Shown: positions 23,796 through 33,963, numbered from the stretch's first letter. The stretch is 64,000 bases of DNA from JAUNSR01 sp036655355 (GCA_036655355.1 JAVVQG010000005.1:186001-250000), one strand, 5' to 3'. The notes: a model not told the origin generated them from the sequence alone. Numbers and translations are program-made.

Positions 23796-26507
23796 ATGAG
23801 CAATATCGACGAGTTTGATCCGACCGACGAAATGAATGAAATTAATCCCGAGACATCCGATACAGAGGATATCGAAGCGGAGACCCACTCCTCCTATAAA
23901 GTCCCCACAGGGGATCCCAACGAGCTGAAACATCATCTTTCGGGTATGTATCAGAATTGGTTCCTCGATTACGCATCGTACGTAATCCTCGAACGCGCAG
24001 TGCCTCACGTGACCGACGGTCTGAAGCCTGTGCAACGTCGTATCCTTCACTCTATGAAGAATCTCGACGACGGACGTTACAACAAAGTGGCCAACATCAT
24101 CGGTCACACCATGCAATACCACCCGCACGGTGACGCCTCTATCGGGGATGCACTGGTGCAGCTGGGACAGAAAGACCTACTGATCGACTGTCAGGGTAAC
24201 TGGGGTAACGTACTCACCGGCGACGGAGCAGCGGCTCCCCGTTACATCGAGGCGCGACTTTCCAAGTTCGCTCTCGAGGTACTTTTCAATCCCAAAACCA
24301 CCAATTGGAAACTTTCTTATGATGGCCGAAACAAAGAGCCGATCACGCTACCGGTAAAATTTCCGCTGCTGCTTGCACAGGGCGTGGAGGGAATCGCCGT
24401 AGGGTTATCGTCCAAAATTCTGCCACATAACTTCAATGAATTGGCCGATGCATCCATCGCTTACCTACGCGGCGAGGAGTTCCGCATCTATCCGGATTTC
24501 CAAACCAAAGGTTCAATCGACGTATCGAAATACAACGACGGCGAACGTGGCGGCTCGGTAAAAGTGCGTGCACGCATCGAGAAGAAAGACAGCAAAACAC
24601 TGGCGATCACCGACCTTCCGTTTGGCAAAACCACCTCGTCGCTGATCGAGTCAATCCTCAAAGCGAATGACAAGGGAAAAATCAAGATCCGAAAAGTGGA
24701 TGACAATACTGCGGGCGAAGTGGAAATTCTGGTTCACCTGGCTCCCGGCGTTTCATCCGATAAGACGATCGATGCACTGTATGCCTTTACAGATTGTGAA
24801 ATCAGTATTTCGCCGAACTGTTGTATCATTTCGGAAAACAAACCTCACTTCCTGAATGTGAGTCACGTACTTAAAAATAGTGCCGACAGCACCTTGCAGT
24901 TGTTGCAGCTGGAACTTGAAATCGAAAAATCAGAACTCAACGAACAGTTGCTGTTCTCTTCGCTCGAGAAAATATTCATCGAAGAACGTATCTATAAAGA
25001 TAAGGAGTTCGAAAACAGCAAAACGATGGAAGATGCCATCCGACACATCGACAAACGTCTCGAACCGTTCAAGCCCACCTTCATCCGCGAGATTAACGAC
25101 AAGGACATCCTGCAATTGATGGAGATTAAAATGGGTCGTATCCTGAAATTCAACAAGGAGAAGGCCGACGAACTGATCGCGCGCATACTGGATAAGATCG
25201 CCGAGATCGACAAGAATCTCTCCGATATGGTGAACTTCACGATCCGCTGGTTCGAACACCTGAAAGAGAAATACGGCAAACTTTATCCGCGACGTACGGA
25301 GATTCGCAGTTTCGACACCATTGACTCCACAAAAGTGGTAGAGGCGAATGAGAAGCTGTATATCAACCGCGAAGAGGGATTCATCGGTACCGATCTGAAG
25401 AAGGATGAGTTCATCTGCAACTGTTCCGACATAGACGATGTGATCATCTTCTACAAAGACGGCAAGTACAAGGTGACCAAGGTGAGTGAGAAAATGTTTG
25501 TTGGTAAAAACGTGCTTTACGTAAACGTGTACCGTAAAAACGATACCCGCACCATCTATAACGTCGTGTACCGCGACGGCAAAGACGGCATGTTGTTTAT
25601 GAAGCGTTTTGCCGTAACAGGAACTACGCGCGATAAGGTGTATGACGTTACGCAAGGAAAACCGGGATCTAAACTGGTTCACTTCACCGCAAATCCGAAT
25701 GGCGAAACAGACATTCTTAAAATCACCTTCAAGCCGAAGCCGCGCATGAAGCAACTGCAGATCGAGAAAGATTTTGCAGAGATCGCGATCAAGGGGCGTG
25801 CCTCGATGGGGAATATCCTGACCCGCAATGAAGTGCATAAGATTGTATTGAAAGAGAAAGGCGGTTCTACGCTGGGCGGTCGTCAGGTGTGGTTCGACTT
25901 CGATGTGAATCGTCTGAATTACGATAATCGCGGCGAATACCTAGGCGAATTTAACAGCGGCGATTCAATTCTTGTCGTATTGAAAAACGGAGAGTTCTAT
26001 AACTCAACCTTCGATGCTACAAACCATTACGAAGAGAACATCCTGCGTATCGAGAAGTTCGACGAGAATAAAGTGTGGACAGCGGCCTTTTTCGATGCGG
26101 ATCAAGGTTATCCGTATCTGAAACGATTTAAATTCGAAAAGAGTGCCAAACGACAGAGCTTTTTGGGAGAGAACCCGAAATCGGTGCTATTATTGCTCAC
26201 CCACACCGCTTTCCCTCGCATCGGAATGTCGTTCGGCGAAAAAGACAGTTTCCGAGAACCGCTGATTCTGGATGCTGAAACCTTTATCGGTGAAAAAAGC
26301 TTTAAAGCCCGCGGAAAACGTCTCACCACGTTCTCCTTTGGTGAGATCAAAGAACTTGAGCCGATCCGCTTCCCGGAACCTGCAGCCGTTTCTACGCATG
26401 CACAAATCTCCGAGGAGGAGGATGAAGAGTCTTTATCCGAGGAGGAAAAAGCATCCCCGATCGACGTGATTGATGAAATCACCGGACAGAAACAGTTGGA
26501 ATTCTAA
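23796..26507 (+). CDS. parC: DNA topoisomerase IV subunit A
   Basis: 903 residues. An acidic N-terminal tail of about 40 residues precedes the type IIA topoisomerase breakage-reunion domain (YASYVILERAVPHVTDGLKP, VQRRILHSM). HPHGDASIGDAL and the active-site tyrosine Y150 in AAAPRYIEARLSK are present. A coiled-coil region lies at about 370-480 and the C-terminal beta-pinwheel from about 500. The gyrase-specific GyrA box QRRGGKG is not seen, which favours ParC over GyrA. An acidic C-terminal tail ends the protein. ParC with ParE decatenates daughter chromosomes; parE is not in this window. A -7-like TATTTTTG lies at 23684-23691 but without a good -33 box. A perfect terminator follows. Confidence 0.92.
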   Translation: MSNIDEFDPTDEMNEINPETSDTEDIEAETHSSYKVPTGDPNELKHHLSGMYQNWFLDYASYVILERAVPHVTDGLKPVQRRILHSMKNLDDGRYNKVANIIGHTMQYHPHGDASIGDALVQLGQKDLLIDCQGNWGNVLTGDGAAAPRYIEARLSKFALEVLFNPKTTNWKLSYDGRNKEPITLPVKFPLLLAQGVEGIAVGLSSKILPHNFNELADASIAYLRGEEFRIYPDFQTKGSIDVSKYNDGERGGSVKVRARIEKKDSKTLAITDLPFGKTTSSLIESILKANDKGKIKIRKVDDNTAGEVEILVHLAPGVSSDKTIDALYAFTDCEISISPNCCIISENKPHFLNVSHVLKNSADSTLQLLQLELEIEKSELNEQLLFSSLEKIFIEERIYKDKEFENSKTMEDAIRHIDKRLEPFKPTFIREINDKDILQLMEIKMGRILKFNKEKADELIARILDKIAEIDKNLSDMVNFTIRWFEHLKEKYGKLYPRRTEIRSFDTIDSTKVVEANEKLYINREEGFIGTDLKKDEFICNCSDIDDVIIFYKDGKYKVTKVSEKMFVGKNVLYVNVYRKNDTRTIYNVVYRDGKDGMLFMKRFAVTGTTRDKVYDVTQGKPGSKLVHFTANPNGETDILKITFKPKPRMKQLQIEKDFAEIAIKGRASMGNILTRNEVHKIVLKEKGGSTLGGRQVWFDFDVNRLNYDNRGEYLGEFNSGDSILVVLKNGEFYNSTFDATNHYEENILRIEKFDENKVWTAAFFDADQGYPYLKRFKFEKSAKRQSFLGENPKSVLLLLTHTAFPRIGMSFGEKDSFREPLILDAETFIGEKSFKARGKRLTTFSFGEIKELEPIRFPEPAAVSTHAQISEEEDEESLSEEEKASPIDVIDEITGQKQLEF

Positions 26508-26553
26508 TTCCGGCTTTATTCAACATTTTACCGGCTACTTTATTTCCCAATAG

Positions 26554-26594
26554 AAAGCGGCTGTCTGAAAAGATTTTTTTCAGACAGCCGCTTT
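26554..26594 (+). terminator. Terminator after parC
   Basis: An 18-bp near-perfect stem beginning AAAGCGGCTGTCTG (26554 onward) and closing before CAGACAGCCGCTTT, with a T-rich loop; TTTTGTTG follows. It lies 47 bp after the parC stop. Confidence 0.85.
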
Positions 26595-26722
26595 TGTTGT
26601 TTCCGATGTTTGCATCAGAGCAGGGTTCTCTTGAGGAGATGTAATCGGAAGAGTAGCGTAAGCAATACTCCCAAAATTAAAATTGATCCGAGCAATTCAT
26701 TCCAAGAAGCATTACATCCGTC

Positions 26723-26874
26723 TCTTCAGACCTCTGAATGGCGCGCTTCAGTGCTCTGAAGAGCGTGCTTCAGACCTCTGAATAGGCTGCTTCAGTGCTC
26801 TGAATAGGCTGCTTCAGACCTCTGAATAGGCTGCTTCAGTGCTCTGAATAGGCTGCTTCAGTGCTCTGAAGAAG
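26723..26874. repeat. 22-bp palindromic tandem repeat array
   Basis: Six full units (26732-26753, 26754-26775, 26776-26797, 26798-26819, 26820-26841, 26842-26863) with part units at both ends. The unit core is CTCTGAATAGGCTGCTTCAG followed alternately by TG or AC, so there is a weak 44-bp higher period. Each unit contains inverted arms CTGAA and TTCAG. Units joined through AC also form the palindrome TTCAGA-CC-TCTGAA. The first two units are more diverged. All frames are interrupted, so it is not coding. It lies in a 1-kb stretch without a gene between parC and PUL1. Confidence 0.93.
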
Positions 26875-26968
26875 TAATTATACAGGAACCTTTTGGGAAA
26901 AAGACCCCCTATTTCATGAAGGCTGCCCAATTCATTCCTATGAATTTTGGACACTCTCTTTTCTTATC

Positions 26969-27250
26969 TAACAACTAATATCATTTACCTAAATGATAAA
27001 GAAAGATGGGAAAGCAAGCTTGAATTTAAGCTATAAATGTTGTAGGATTATTTTTTAAAAAAAATATACGAATATTTGATATTAAAAATTAAATGTTATT
27101 ATATTTGAAAAACAAAAAAAAACTAAAGCAAGACTTGGATTAAGAAATATTTCGGTAATACATCCAATGGCGGGGAAAATATTCAGATTAAAGGTTTTTG
27201 CACCTTACAATCTAATTACTAAATACCTATAAACAAAAACAAATTACAAA
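26969..27250 (+). promoter_or_regulatory. Upstream regulatory module of PUL1 (copy A of a duplicated block)
   Basis: Bases 26969-27060 are identical to 36869-36960 upstream of PUL2. The block contains the palindrome TATCATTT-ACCT-AAATGATA (26979-26998) and the inverted repeat AGCTT-6-AAGCT (27017-27032). The promoter TTTG (27075-27078), 21 bp, TATATTTG (27100-27107) follows. Similarity resumes at 27201-27250, which matches the PUL2 leader and first codons of its susC but with ATA in place of ATG. From there to the PUL1 susC at 27513 the sequence is AT-rich with no gene seen, giving a leader of about 400 nt. Confidence 0.85.
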
Positions 27251-27512
27251 ATATTTTATTAAATCTATGATATGATCAAACACAAATTAAATCTGCAAAA
27301 CAAATAGCCTCCAATTGTAATTTAACAATAATTAGCACCATGATTAATGGATCAAGAGAGAACACCTTATATCATTAATGCCAATTTAAATCTGATCCGA
27401 ATCAATATCACCATGATTTCTAACACGCAACTCTCTTTTTATAACAATATCACACTCTTTTATTTTTAGAAATTTTGTAATACCAAATGTTCAATTAAAA
27501 ATCTTCCACATT

Positions 27513-30500
27513 ATGAGGAAAAACTATGTAAGAATGGCAATGCTACTTTGTTGTTGCAGCGCTCTTCCACACACAGTCTGGAGTACCACATCTCCAATAG
27601 TTCAACAACAGCAAAAAAGAACCATAAAAGGAACGGTTATCTTTAAAGAAGATAAAGAGCCGGTTATCGGAGCAAATGTATGGTTAAAGAACAGTTCTAC
27701 AGGAGCCATAACTGACATAGATGGTAACTATACAATTCATGTTGAAGGTGTAGGTGGTGTTTTGGTTTTCTCTTATACCGGTTATAAAACCGTAGAGATA
27801 GCCTTAAACAATCAACAAACAGTAAATGTTGTGCTAGAACCAAATACCGAAGTCATCGATGAAGTGGTAGTTGTAGGGTACGGAAGCCAAAAGAAAGCAA
27901 GTGTTGTTGGGGCCATTTCAACAGTGAATATTGAGAACCTAAAAATGCCATCTTCAAACATTTCAAATGTATTGGCCGGACAGCTTGCCGGAATAGTTGC
28001 AATGAGTCGTTCGGGAGAACCAGGAAAAAACTCAGCTTCTGAATTCTATATCCGCGGGGTATCCTCCTTTACAGGAAATAAAAAACCCTTAGTCTTAGTA
28101 GATGGTATCGAACGTGAACTTGACCTTGTAGACACTGAAGATATCGCTTCCTTCTCAATTCTAAAAGATGCATCCGCATCTGCCGTATACGGGGTACGAG
28201 GAGCAAACGGGGTAATTATTATCACAACAAGAAAAGGAAATGAAGGTAAACCTCAAATCTCTGTCCGCGCAGAGGCCGGTATCACTTCTCCTACCAAAAT
28301 TCCTAATTTTTTAAATTCAGCTCAATGGGCGGAGTTATATAATGAAGCATCGGGAAGACAATACTATTCACAAGAAGTAATAGACATGTATCGAAATGGT
28401 ACGGATCCGGATCTGTATCCGAATGTTAACTGGATAGATGAACTTTATGATGATGTAGCAAACAATCAGCGCGTAAATCTGAATGTGAATGGTGGTGGAG
28501 ATATTGTAAAATACTACATTGCGGGTTCCTTCTACAATGAATCCTCTATTTTAAAAGATGCGGGTGACCGATATGATTACAAATCATCAATCAACTACAA
28601 CAAATTTAATTTTCGTGCAAATCTCGATTTTAAAGTAACTCCTACGACTACTTTAAATGTGAATCTTGCGAATATTTATGAAAAGTCTTTTGGACCGGGA
28701 TCCACTACGGATAATATTTGGCAATATACTTTCCTAACCTCTCCGAATGCCTTCCCAAAAGAATATTCAGACGGAACGATTTCGGCTCCCTCTGCTGCAT
28801 CGGGTTACAATCCGTGGAACTTATTGGTTCATTCGGGGTATCGCGAACAGTTCTGGAACTCTGCACAATCATTAGCCGGATTGACTCAGAATCTGGATAT
28901 GGTAACCAAAGGGCTGACCGCCAATGTCAAATTTTCATGGGACGCCTTCAATACAACTACACAGGTTCGTTCAAAAGAGCCGAAGCAGTTCCATGCAACA
29001 GGGCGTGATGAAAATGGCAACCTTATGTATGGGAATGCCATTTACCAGGGATCCGAAACATTAAGTTACACAAGAACTACAGGTGGTACAATGACCACTT
29101 ATATGGAAGGATCATTGAATTACGATCGTTTGTTTGTTGAAAAACACCGTGTAGGGGCATTATTCCTTTACAATCACAAAATCCATTATAAAACTCAGGC
29201 TGGTGATCAGGCATCTTCTCTTCCTTACAAAAACCAGGGGATTGCCGGACGTTTGACTTACTCTTACAATGACCGCTATTTCGGAGAATTCAACATTGGT
29301 TACAACGGATCAGAAAACTTTGCCAGAGGACACCGCTTTGGATTCTTTCCGGCAGGAGCTATCGGATGGATGGTTTCAAATGAGGAATGGTATGCACCTG
29401 CTACAAAGTATGTAGATAATCTGAAACTGAAAGCCTCTTATGGTACTGTGGGTAATGATGACATCGGTGGAAGCCGTCGATGGATTTATATGCCGACTAT
29501 CGTTGATGGCGGAAGCTTCAATTATGGGTCAACTGCAAACCTCGGAGGAACCGGTATCCGTATAGGGGAAGTTGAAAACATCTATTTAAGCTGGGAAGAA
29601 GCGAAGAAAATGAATATTGGTATCGAATTCACGCTATTCAGATCGTTAAGAATCCAAGCAGATTATTTCTCTGAAAAACGTGATGGTATATTCTTACAAC
29701 GTGCCGGATTACCTGCTATAGTTGGGCTAAGTACAGTTCCGTTCACCAACATCGGTAAAGCTGAAAATAAAGGATTCGACTCAACAGCCGAATTTGACAA
29801 GAAAATAGGCAATGTGATGTTCACCGGTCGTGGTAACTTTACATTTAACCGCAACAAACTGATTGACAACGACGAGCCTGATTGGAGATACAAATACTTG
29901 AATCGGATTGGAAAATCATTCGGATCAGCATCTGCAGCACATCCTTTCGGATTAGTTGCCCTTGGTCTATTTGAAAGTCAAGAGGAGATTGATAATAGCC
30001 CGAATCAAACCTTTGGTCAGTACCGGGTCGGAGATATCAAATATCAAGACACAAATGGCGATGGAAAAATTGACTCGAATGACCAGGTAGCACTTGGATA
30101 CACCAATCTTCCGGAAATCACCTATGGTTTTGGCCTAACCGCACAATGGAAAGGCTTGGATCTAAACGTTTTTTTCCAAGGAATAAGCCATGTGAATTTC
30201 TTTATTGGAGGGAACTCCCTTACATCTGCTTTCGGAAGTAACAACCTTGAGCGTTCTGCCATCAACGCAGATGTTTATGATAAAGTTTGGCTCTCTTCGA
30301 AAACTACTGAAGAGAACAGAAACGCAGAATATGCACGTCTTAGTTTAAGTGGTGGTGCGGGTAGTTCAAATAACGCTCAGACATCTTCCTATTACATGCG
30401 AGACGGAAGTTTCCTTCGTTTGAAAAATGCAGAAATTGGATATACGATGCCTAAGAACATCTTAAATAAAGTATTCATCAAATCACTTCGATTCTATGTA

Positions 30501-30623
30501 TCAGGGAACAACCTTCTAACATTCAGTCCATTTAAATTGTGGGATCCTGAAAAAGGAGGAGGTGAAGGGTCTGGATATCCGCCATCAAGAGTTGTAACAT
30601 TTGGTTTCAATGCTAATTTCTAA
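27513..30623 (+). CDS. SusC-like TonB-dependent outer-membrane transporter (PUL1)
   Basis: 1036 residues. A signal peptide (RMAMLLCCCSALPHTVWS) leads to a carboxypeptidase-regulatory-like domain (IKGTVIFKEDKEPVIGANVW; GAITDIDGNYTI). A TonB-box region follows (EVIDEVVVVGYGSQKKASVV), then the plug (LAGQLAGIVAMSRSGEPG; FYIRGVSSF; LVDGIERELD; SILKDASASAVYGVRGANGV) and a 22-strand-type barrel ending VVTFGFNANF. SusC-like proteins import oligosaccharides or glycopeptides across the outer membrane with SusD as a lid. It is followed by susD after 19 bp. Base composition is clearly more AT-rich than that of the housekeeping genes to the left. Substrate is unknown; the M60-type peptidase in the same locus points to a glycoprotein. 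Confidence 0.95.
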   Translation: MRKNYVRMAMLLCCCSALPHTVWSTTSPIVQQQQKRTIKGTVIFKEDKEPVIGANVWLKNSSTGAITDIDGNYTIHVEGVGGVLVFSYTGYKTVEIALNNQQTVNVVLEPNTEVIDEVVVVGYGSQKKASVVGAISTVNIENLKMPSSNISNVLAGQLAGIVAMSRSGEPGKNSASEFYIRGVSSFTGNKKPLVLVDGIERELDLVDTEDIASFSILKDASASAVYGVRGANGVIIITTRKGNEGKPQISVRAEAGITSPTKIPNFLNSAQWAELYNEASGRQYYSQEVIDMYRNGTDPDLYPNVNWIDELYDDVANNQRVNLNVNGGGDIVKYYIAGSFYNESSILKDAGDRYDYKSSINYNKFNFRANLDFKVTPTTTLNVNLANIYEKSFGPGSTTDNIWQYTFLTSPNAFPKEYSDGTISAPSAASGYNPWNLLVHSGYREQFWNSAQSLAGLTQNLDMVTKGLTANVKFSWDAFNTTTQVRSKEPKQFHATGRDENGNLMYGNAIYQGSETLSYTRTTGGTMTTYMEGSLNYDRLFVEKHRVGALFLYNHKIHYKTQAGDQASSLPYKNQGIAGRLTYSYNDRYFGEFNIGYNGSENFARGHRFGFFPAGAIGWMVSNEEWYAPATKYVDNLKLKASYGTVGNDDIGGSRRWIYMPTIVDGGSFNYGSTANLGGTGIRIGEVENIYLSWEEAKKMNIGIEFTLFRSLRIQADYFSEKRDGIFLQRAGLPAIVGLSTVPFTNIGKAENKGFDSTAEFDKKIGNVMFTGRGNFTFNRNKLIDNDEPDWRYKYLNRIGKSFGSASAAHPFGLVALGLFESQEEIDNSPNQTFGQYRVGDIKYQDTNGDGKIDSNDQVALGYTNLPEITYGFGLTAQWKGLDLNVFFQGISHVNFFIGGNSLTSAFGSNNLERSAINADVYDKVWLSSKTTEENRNAEYARLSLSGGAGSSNNAQTSSYYMRDGSFLRLKNAEIGYTMPKNILNKVFIKSLRFYVSGNNLLTFSPFKLWDPEKGGGEGSGYPPSRVVTFGFNANF

Positions 30624-30642
30624 CTATTATAACGCTATTACT

Positions 30643-32538
30643 ATGAATAATATAAAAAAATCAATTCTACTTCTTTGTGGAGCAATGACTCTCTTCTCTT
30701 CTTGCGATGACTTTCTGGACAGACAGGAAGATGAGGCGATGACATTCGATAAAATATGGACTACCCGAGGTACCACTTATCAATACTTTTTGAATGCAAT
30801 GTCATTCCTACCGGACGATGCACAAGATTTCAATTATTCGCCGTGGATGGCGGCATCTGATGAAGGTACGGTAACCTTCAACAGAGACTACCGTTGGATA
30901 AACTTTGGTTCTTGGAATGCCTCTGCTGTCCCTTATCAACAGATGACTAGATTCTATCAAGGTATTCGTGAGTGCAATATTTTCATGCAGAATGTAGATC
31001 GATGCAACGACCCTTTGGTTACGGCTGAAGAAAAAGCTGAATGGAAAATACAGGCTCGTTGGGCTCGCTCTTACTATTATTTTATGATGATGCGCATTTA
31101 TGGTCCGGTGTTCTTACTAGGAGATGAATTACTTGACTTTACAGCTAGTACGGAAGAACTAACACGTCCGCGAAATACGTGGGAAGAATGTGTCGATTAC
31201 GTAGTAAGTGAAATGACGGAGTGTGCGAAAGAGATGACACCAACATGGGTTTCAGACAGTAAGAAAGGATTAGCTACCCAAGGTGCTTGTTATGCTGTTA
31301 TTTCTCGACTTTTACTCTATTCGGCGCGACCATTGTTCAATGGTAATGAACTTTACAAGATTGTAAAGAACCCGGATGGGACGAATCTTTTCCCGGTAAA
31401 CTTTGAAGCATCTAAATGGCAAAAAGCGGCCGATGCTGCAAAAAAAGTATTGGATATGGGTGTTTATGAACTTTACCGCGATGAGAAAAACCCAGAAGAT
31501 CCTTATAAAAACTGGGATGGGATGATTCATAACAGTAGCCAGTATTGGAACCAAGAATTGATTTGGACAACTCGATACAGCGGCCTTTATACAATAGGCG
31601 TTCATACTGCTCCTACAGGTTTAGCAGGAACTGCTTATGGTGGTGTTGGACCGACTCAACAACAGGTCGATGCGTATGCAATGAAGGATGGCAGATATCC
31701 AATTACCGGATACCTCAAAGATGGAACACCAATTATTGATGAAGAATCGGGTTACACCGAAGAAGGAAAATCCATGTTCCTAAATCCTTTCTTTAAAGAC
31801 AATGGAAGTTGGACTAATTATGCTCCCGAAGCGAGTAAATATGAATGGCCAAATATGTATAAGGACCGTGAACCTCGTTTTTACATGACTGTTTTCTGGG
31901 GTGACAGTTATTGGCAACATGGTACAGAGAAAGCAAACTACACGCTAATCTCATTTGCAAAAGGAGGCAATTCAAATAAATCTCATGACTATCCTAAATC
32001 GGGATACATCATGCATCGTTTTTATAATCACACATTGAATTCTACTACAGGAACATGGGGTAATATCGTATTTCCAACCTTCCGCTTGGGTGAAACCTAT
32101 CTGAACTTCATCGAATCGGCATTGGAATGTTCTAGACATGGTGTAACTAACGGTTATTTAAATCAGGCGATGGAACTTTGGGCTGACCTCCGGGATCGTG
32201 TTGGATTACCTCCAATCACAGAAGTTTATCCGGGTGCCTCTACTGAAATGCTAATCGAATTAGTTCGTAAAGAGCGTCGAGTAGAACTTGCTTTCGAGAA
32301 TCACAGATACTTCGATACACGCACTTGGATGATTGCCGAACAAACCGACGGAGGCGATATGTATGGTATGAACATAAACGAACCTGTAGAAAATTCGAAT
32401 ATTAAGAATACTCCGGAAGGCTTCTGGAAGAGAACAGTCTTCGAAACTCGTGTATTCAATAAGAACCATTATTTGTATCCATTCACACAACGTGAGCTAG
32501 ACCGTAATAAGCAGCTCATACAAAACTATGGATGGTAA
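30643..32538 (+). CDS. SusD-like surface glycan-binding lipoprotein (PUL1)
   Basis: 631 residues from the ATG at 30643. The open frame extends back to a TTG at 30601 inside susC, but only the ATG puts a lipoprotein signal at the N-terminus (MNNIKKSILLLCGAMTLFSSC, read to lipid cysteine 21). SusD/RagB landmarks are FYQGIRECNIFMQNVDRC, WKIQARWARSYYYFMMMRIYG-type helix (WARSYYYFMMMRIYGPVFLL) and the C-terminal RKERRVELAFENHRYFDTRTW, ending YPFTQRELDRNKQLIQNYGW. It would form the lid of the SusC transporter at the cell surface. It sits 19 bp after susC and 36 bp before a third lipoprotein gene. Confidence 0.95.
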   Translation: MNNIKKSILLLCGAMTLFSSCDDFLDRQEDEAMTFDKIWTTRGTTYQYFLNAMSFLPDDAQDFNYSPWMAASDEGTVTFNRDYRWINFGSWNASAVPYQQMTRFYQGIRECNIFMQNVDRCNDPLVTAEEKAEWKIQARWARSYYYFMMMRIYGPVFLLGDELLDFTASTEELTRPRNTWEECVDYVVSEMTECAKEMTPTWVSDSKKGLATQGACYAVISRLLLYSARPLFNGNELYKIVKNPDGTNLFPVNFEASKWQKAADAAKKVLDMGVYELYRDEKNPEDPYKNWDGMIHNSSQYWNQELIWTTRYSGLYTIGVHTAPTGLAGTAYGGVGPTQQQVDAYAMKDGRYPITGYLKDGTPIIDEESGYTEEGKSMFLNPFFKDNGSWTNYAPEASKYEWPNMYKDREPRFYMTVFWGDSYWQHGTEKANYTLISFAKGGNSNKSHDYPKSGYIMHRFYNHTLNSTTGTWGNIVFPTFRLGETYLNFIESALECSRHGVTNGYLNQAMELWADLRDRVGLPPITEVYPGASTEMLIELVRKERRVELAFENHRYFDTRTWMIAEQTDGGDMYGMNINEPVENSNIKNTPEGFWKRTVFETRVFNKNHYLYPFTQRELDRNKQLIQNYGW

Positions 32539-32574
32539 TAAACAAATATGATTAAATTTCAAACAATTAATTCT

Positions 32575-33948
32575 ATGAAGAAAATTTTATATGCTTCACT
32601 CTTGGGAGGTATTCTTATTTCTCATACAGCATGTGAAGACTACAACAAAGAGTATCTGGATGAGTATAGTACGATTCTTTATTTCACAAAGAGCGGAGAA
32701 GTACCTTTAACGATTTATAAAACAGGGAATAATACGGATTATAAAGTAAATGTTTATAAAGCTGGTTCTGACCATAAAGCTTCTACCGATGTCGAGGTCC
32801 AAGTAATTAGTGAAGCGAATTTGGCTATTTATAATGAATTGAACGGTAAATCTTATCAAATAATTCCATCCTCTTGTTATGAGATTACGAATCAGCCAAA
32901 ACTCACATTCTCCGGTTCTCAGATGAATCAGACAATGAATGTTACATTGAAGACTGATCTCATCGACGAGCTACCTCCTATTGAAGGTACTTACGTTCTT
33001 CCGTTTGAACTAACCAATAGTAAAGATTCTATCAATTCTGAAAAAAAGTACTCTTTTATTACACCTAAGGTGACGATCCCAACCGTTTACTTTACGAAAA
33101 CAGGATATAATCGCACCACAATGAATGCTACGGGAAGTGAAAAGGTTACATTAAAATTACCTATCAGCCTTCCTATTGATAATCAGTGGGAGTTTGATTG
33201 TACGGTAGCTCTTGAAGAGGATCTGCTTAAAGACTACAATGAGAAAAATGGTACGACTTTCAGAATGTTACCTTTGGATTCTTATACGATGAATTCTACT
33301 GTTTCTTTCACATCGAAAGATGACATCAAAGAAGTTGAAATCGTCGTTGATCCAACAAAACTTGTTTATGGAGATTATGTATTACCTCTTCAGTTAATTT
33401 CTTGTTCGAATGAGAACTTTTTAATTGATGAGGAAAATAATACCTGTCTGTTCGGGATAGCATTCAATCCTGCTTTTGACCAATTGACAAAACTCAATCT
33501 TACAGAAGATATGGTTACTTCAAATGCGGAAGAAAAGGGTGACGGTGCCGGAATACTTGGTCTTGTAGACAATAATCCAGAAACATTCTTCCACTCAAAC
33601 TGGTCTGTAAAAGTATATTCTTCATACGGACATTATATCGAGGTAGATACTAAGAAAGAAGTGGGTAGTATCGCATTTGGTTATTACACGCGTCATAACA
33701 ATGCAAATGGAGCACCTAAAAAGATTGTCTTACATACAAGTAATGATGGAGTAAACTTCACAAAACTAGCTGTAATCACAGAAAATCTTCCAACAACAGC
33801 AAAAGCTCAATATACTTCAGGAGTTTATTCTGCAGGGGGATCCTTCAGATACGTTCGAATTTCTGTAATGGAGAGTGCCAGTGGTAAGATGGATGAGACG
33901 AACTCCGCATATTTTGCAATGGGTGATCTCTTCTTATGGGGATTATAA
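32575..33948 (+). CDS. DUF1735/discoidin-like surface lipoprotein (PUL1)
   Basis: 457 residues from the ATG at 32575. An upstream ATG at 32548 would add nine residues and disturb the lipoprotein signal MKKILYASLLGGILISHTAC, which has lipid cysteine 20. Residues about 30-270 look like two copies of the BT_3987/DUF1735-type beta domain: each has a YFTK-like strand and a segment IYNELNGKSYQIIPSSCYEI or YNEKNGTTFRMLPLDSYTM. The C-terminus from about 305 resembles an F5/8 discoidin domain (GLVDNNPETFFHSNWSVK; HYIEVDTKKEVGSIAFGY; FRYVRISVMES). Such proteins are typical surface glycan-binding accessories of PULs. A terminator-like hairpin follows before the peptidase gene. The family call is from pattern memory. 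Confidence 0.8.
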   Translation: MKKILYASLLGGILISHTACEDYNKEYLDEYSTILYFTKSGEVPLTIYKTGNNTDYKVNVYKAGSDHKASTDVEVQVISEANLAIYNELNGKSYQIIPSSCYEITNQPKLTFSGSQMNQTMNVTLKTDLIDELPPIEGTYVLPFELTNSKDSINSEKKYSFITPKVTIPTVYFTKTGYNRTTMNATGSEKVTLKLPISLPIDNQWEFDCTVALEEDLLKDYNEKNGTTFRMLPLDSYTMNSTVSFTSKDDIKEVEIVVDPTKLVYGDYVLPLQLISCSNENFLIDEENNTCLFGIAFNPAFDQLTKLNLTEDMVTSNAEEKGDGAGILGLVDNNPETFFHSNWSVKVYSSYGHYIEVDTKKEVGSIAFGYYTRHNNANGAPKKIVLHTSNDGVNFTKLAVITENLPTTAKAQYTSGVYSAGGSFRYVRISVMESASGKMDETNSAYFAMGDLFLWGL

Positions 33949-33963
33949 ATTTCATACTATATT

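Noticed and set aside
24930..25838. 302-codon open frame on the minus strand inside parC
   Set aside because: Shadow of the conserved parC frame; no recognisable domain.
26723..26874. Possible CRISPR array
   Set aside because: The 22-bp units are contiguous with no unique spacers, and no cas genes are present.
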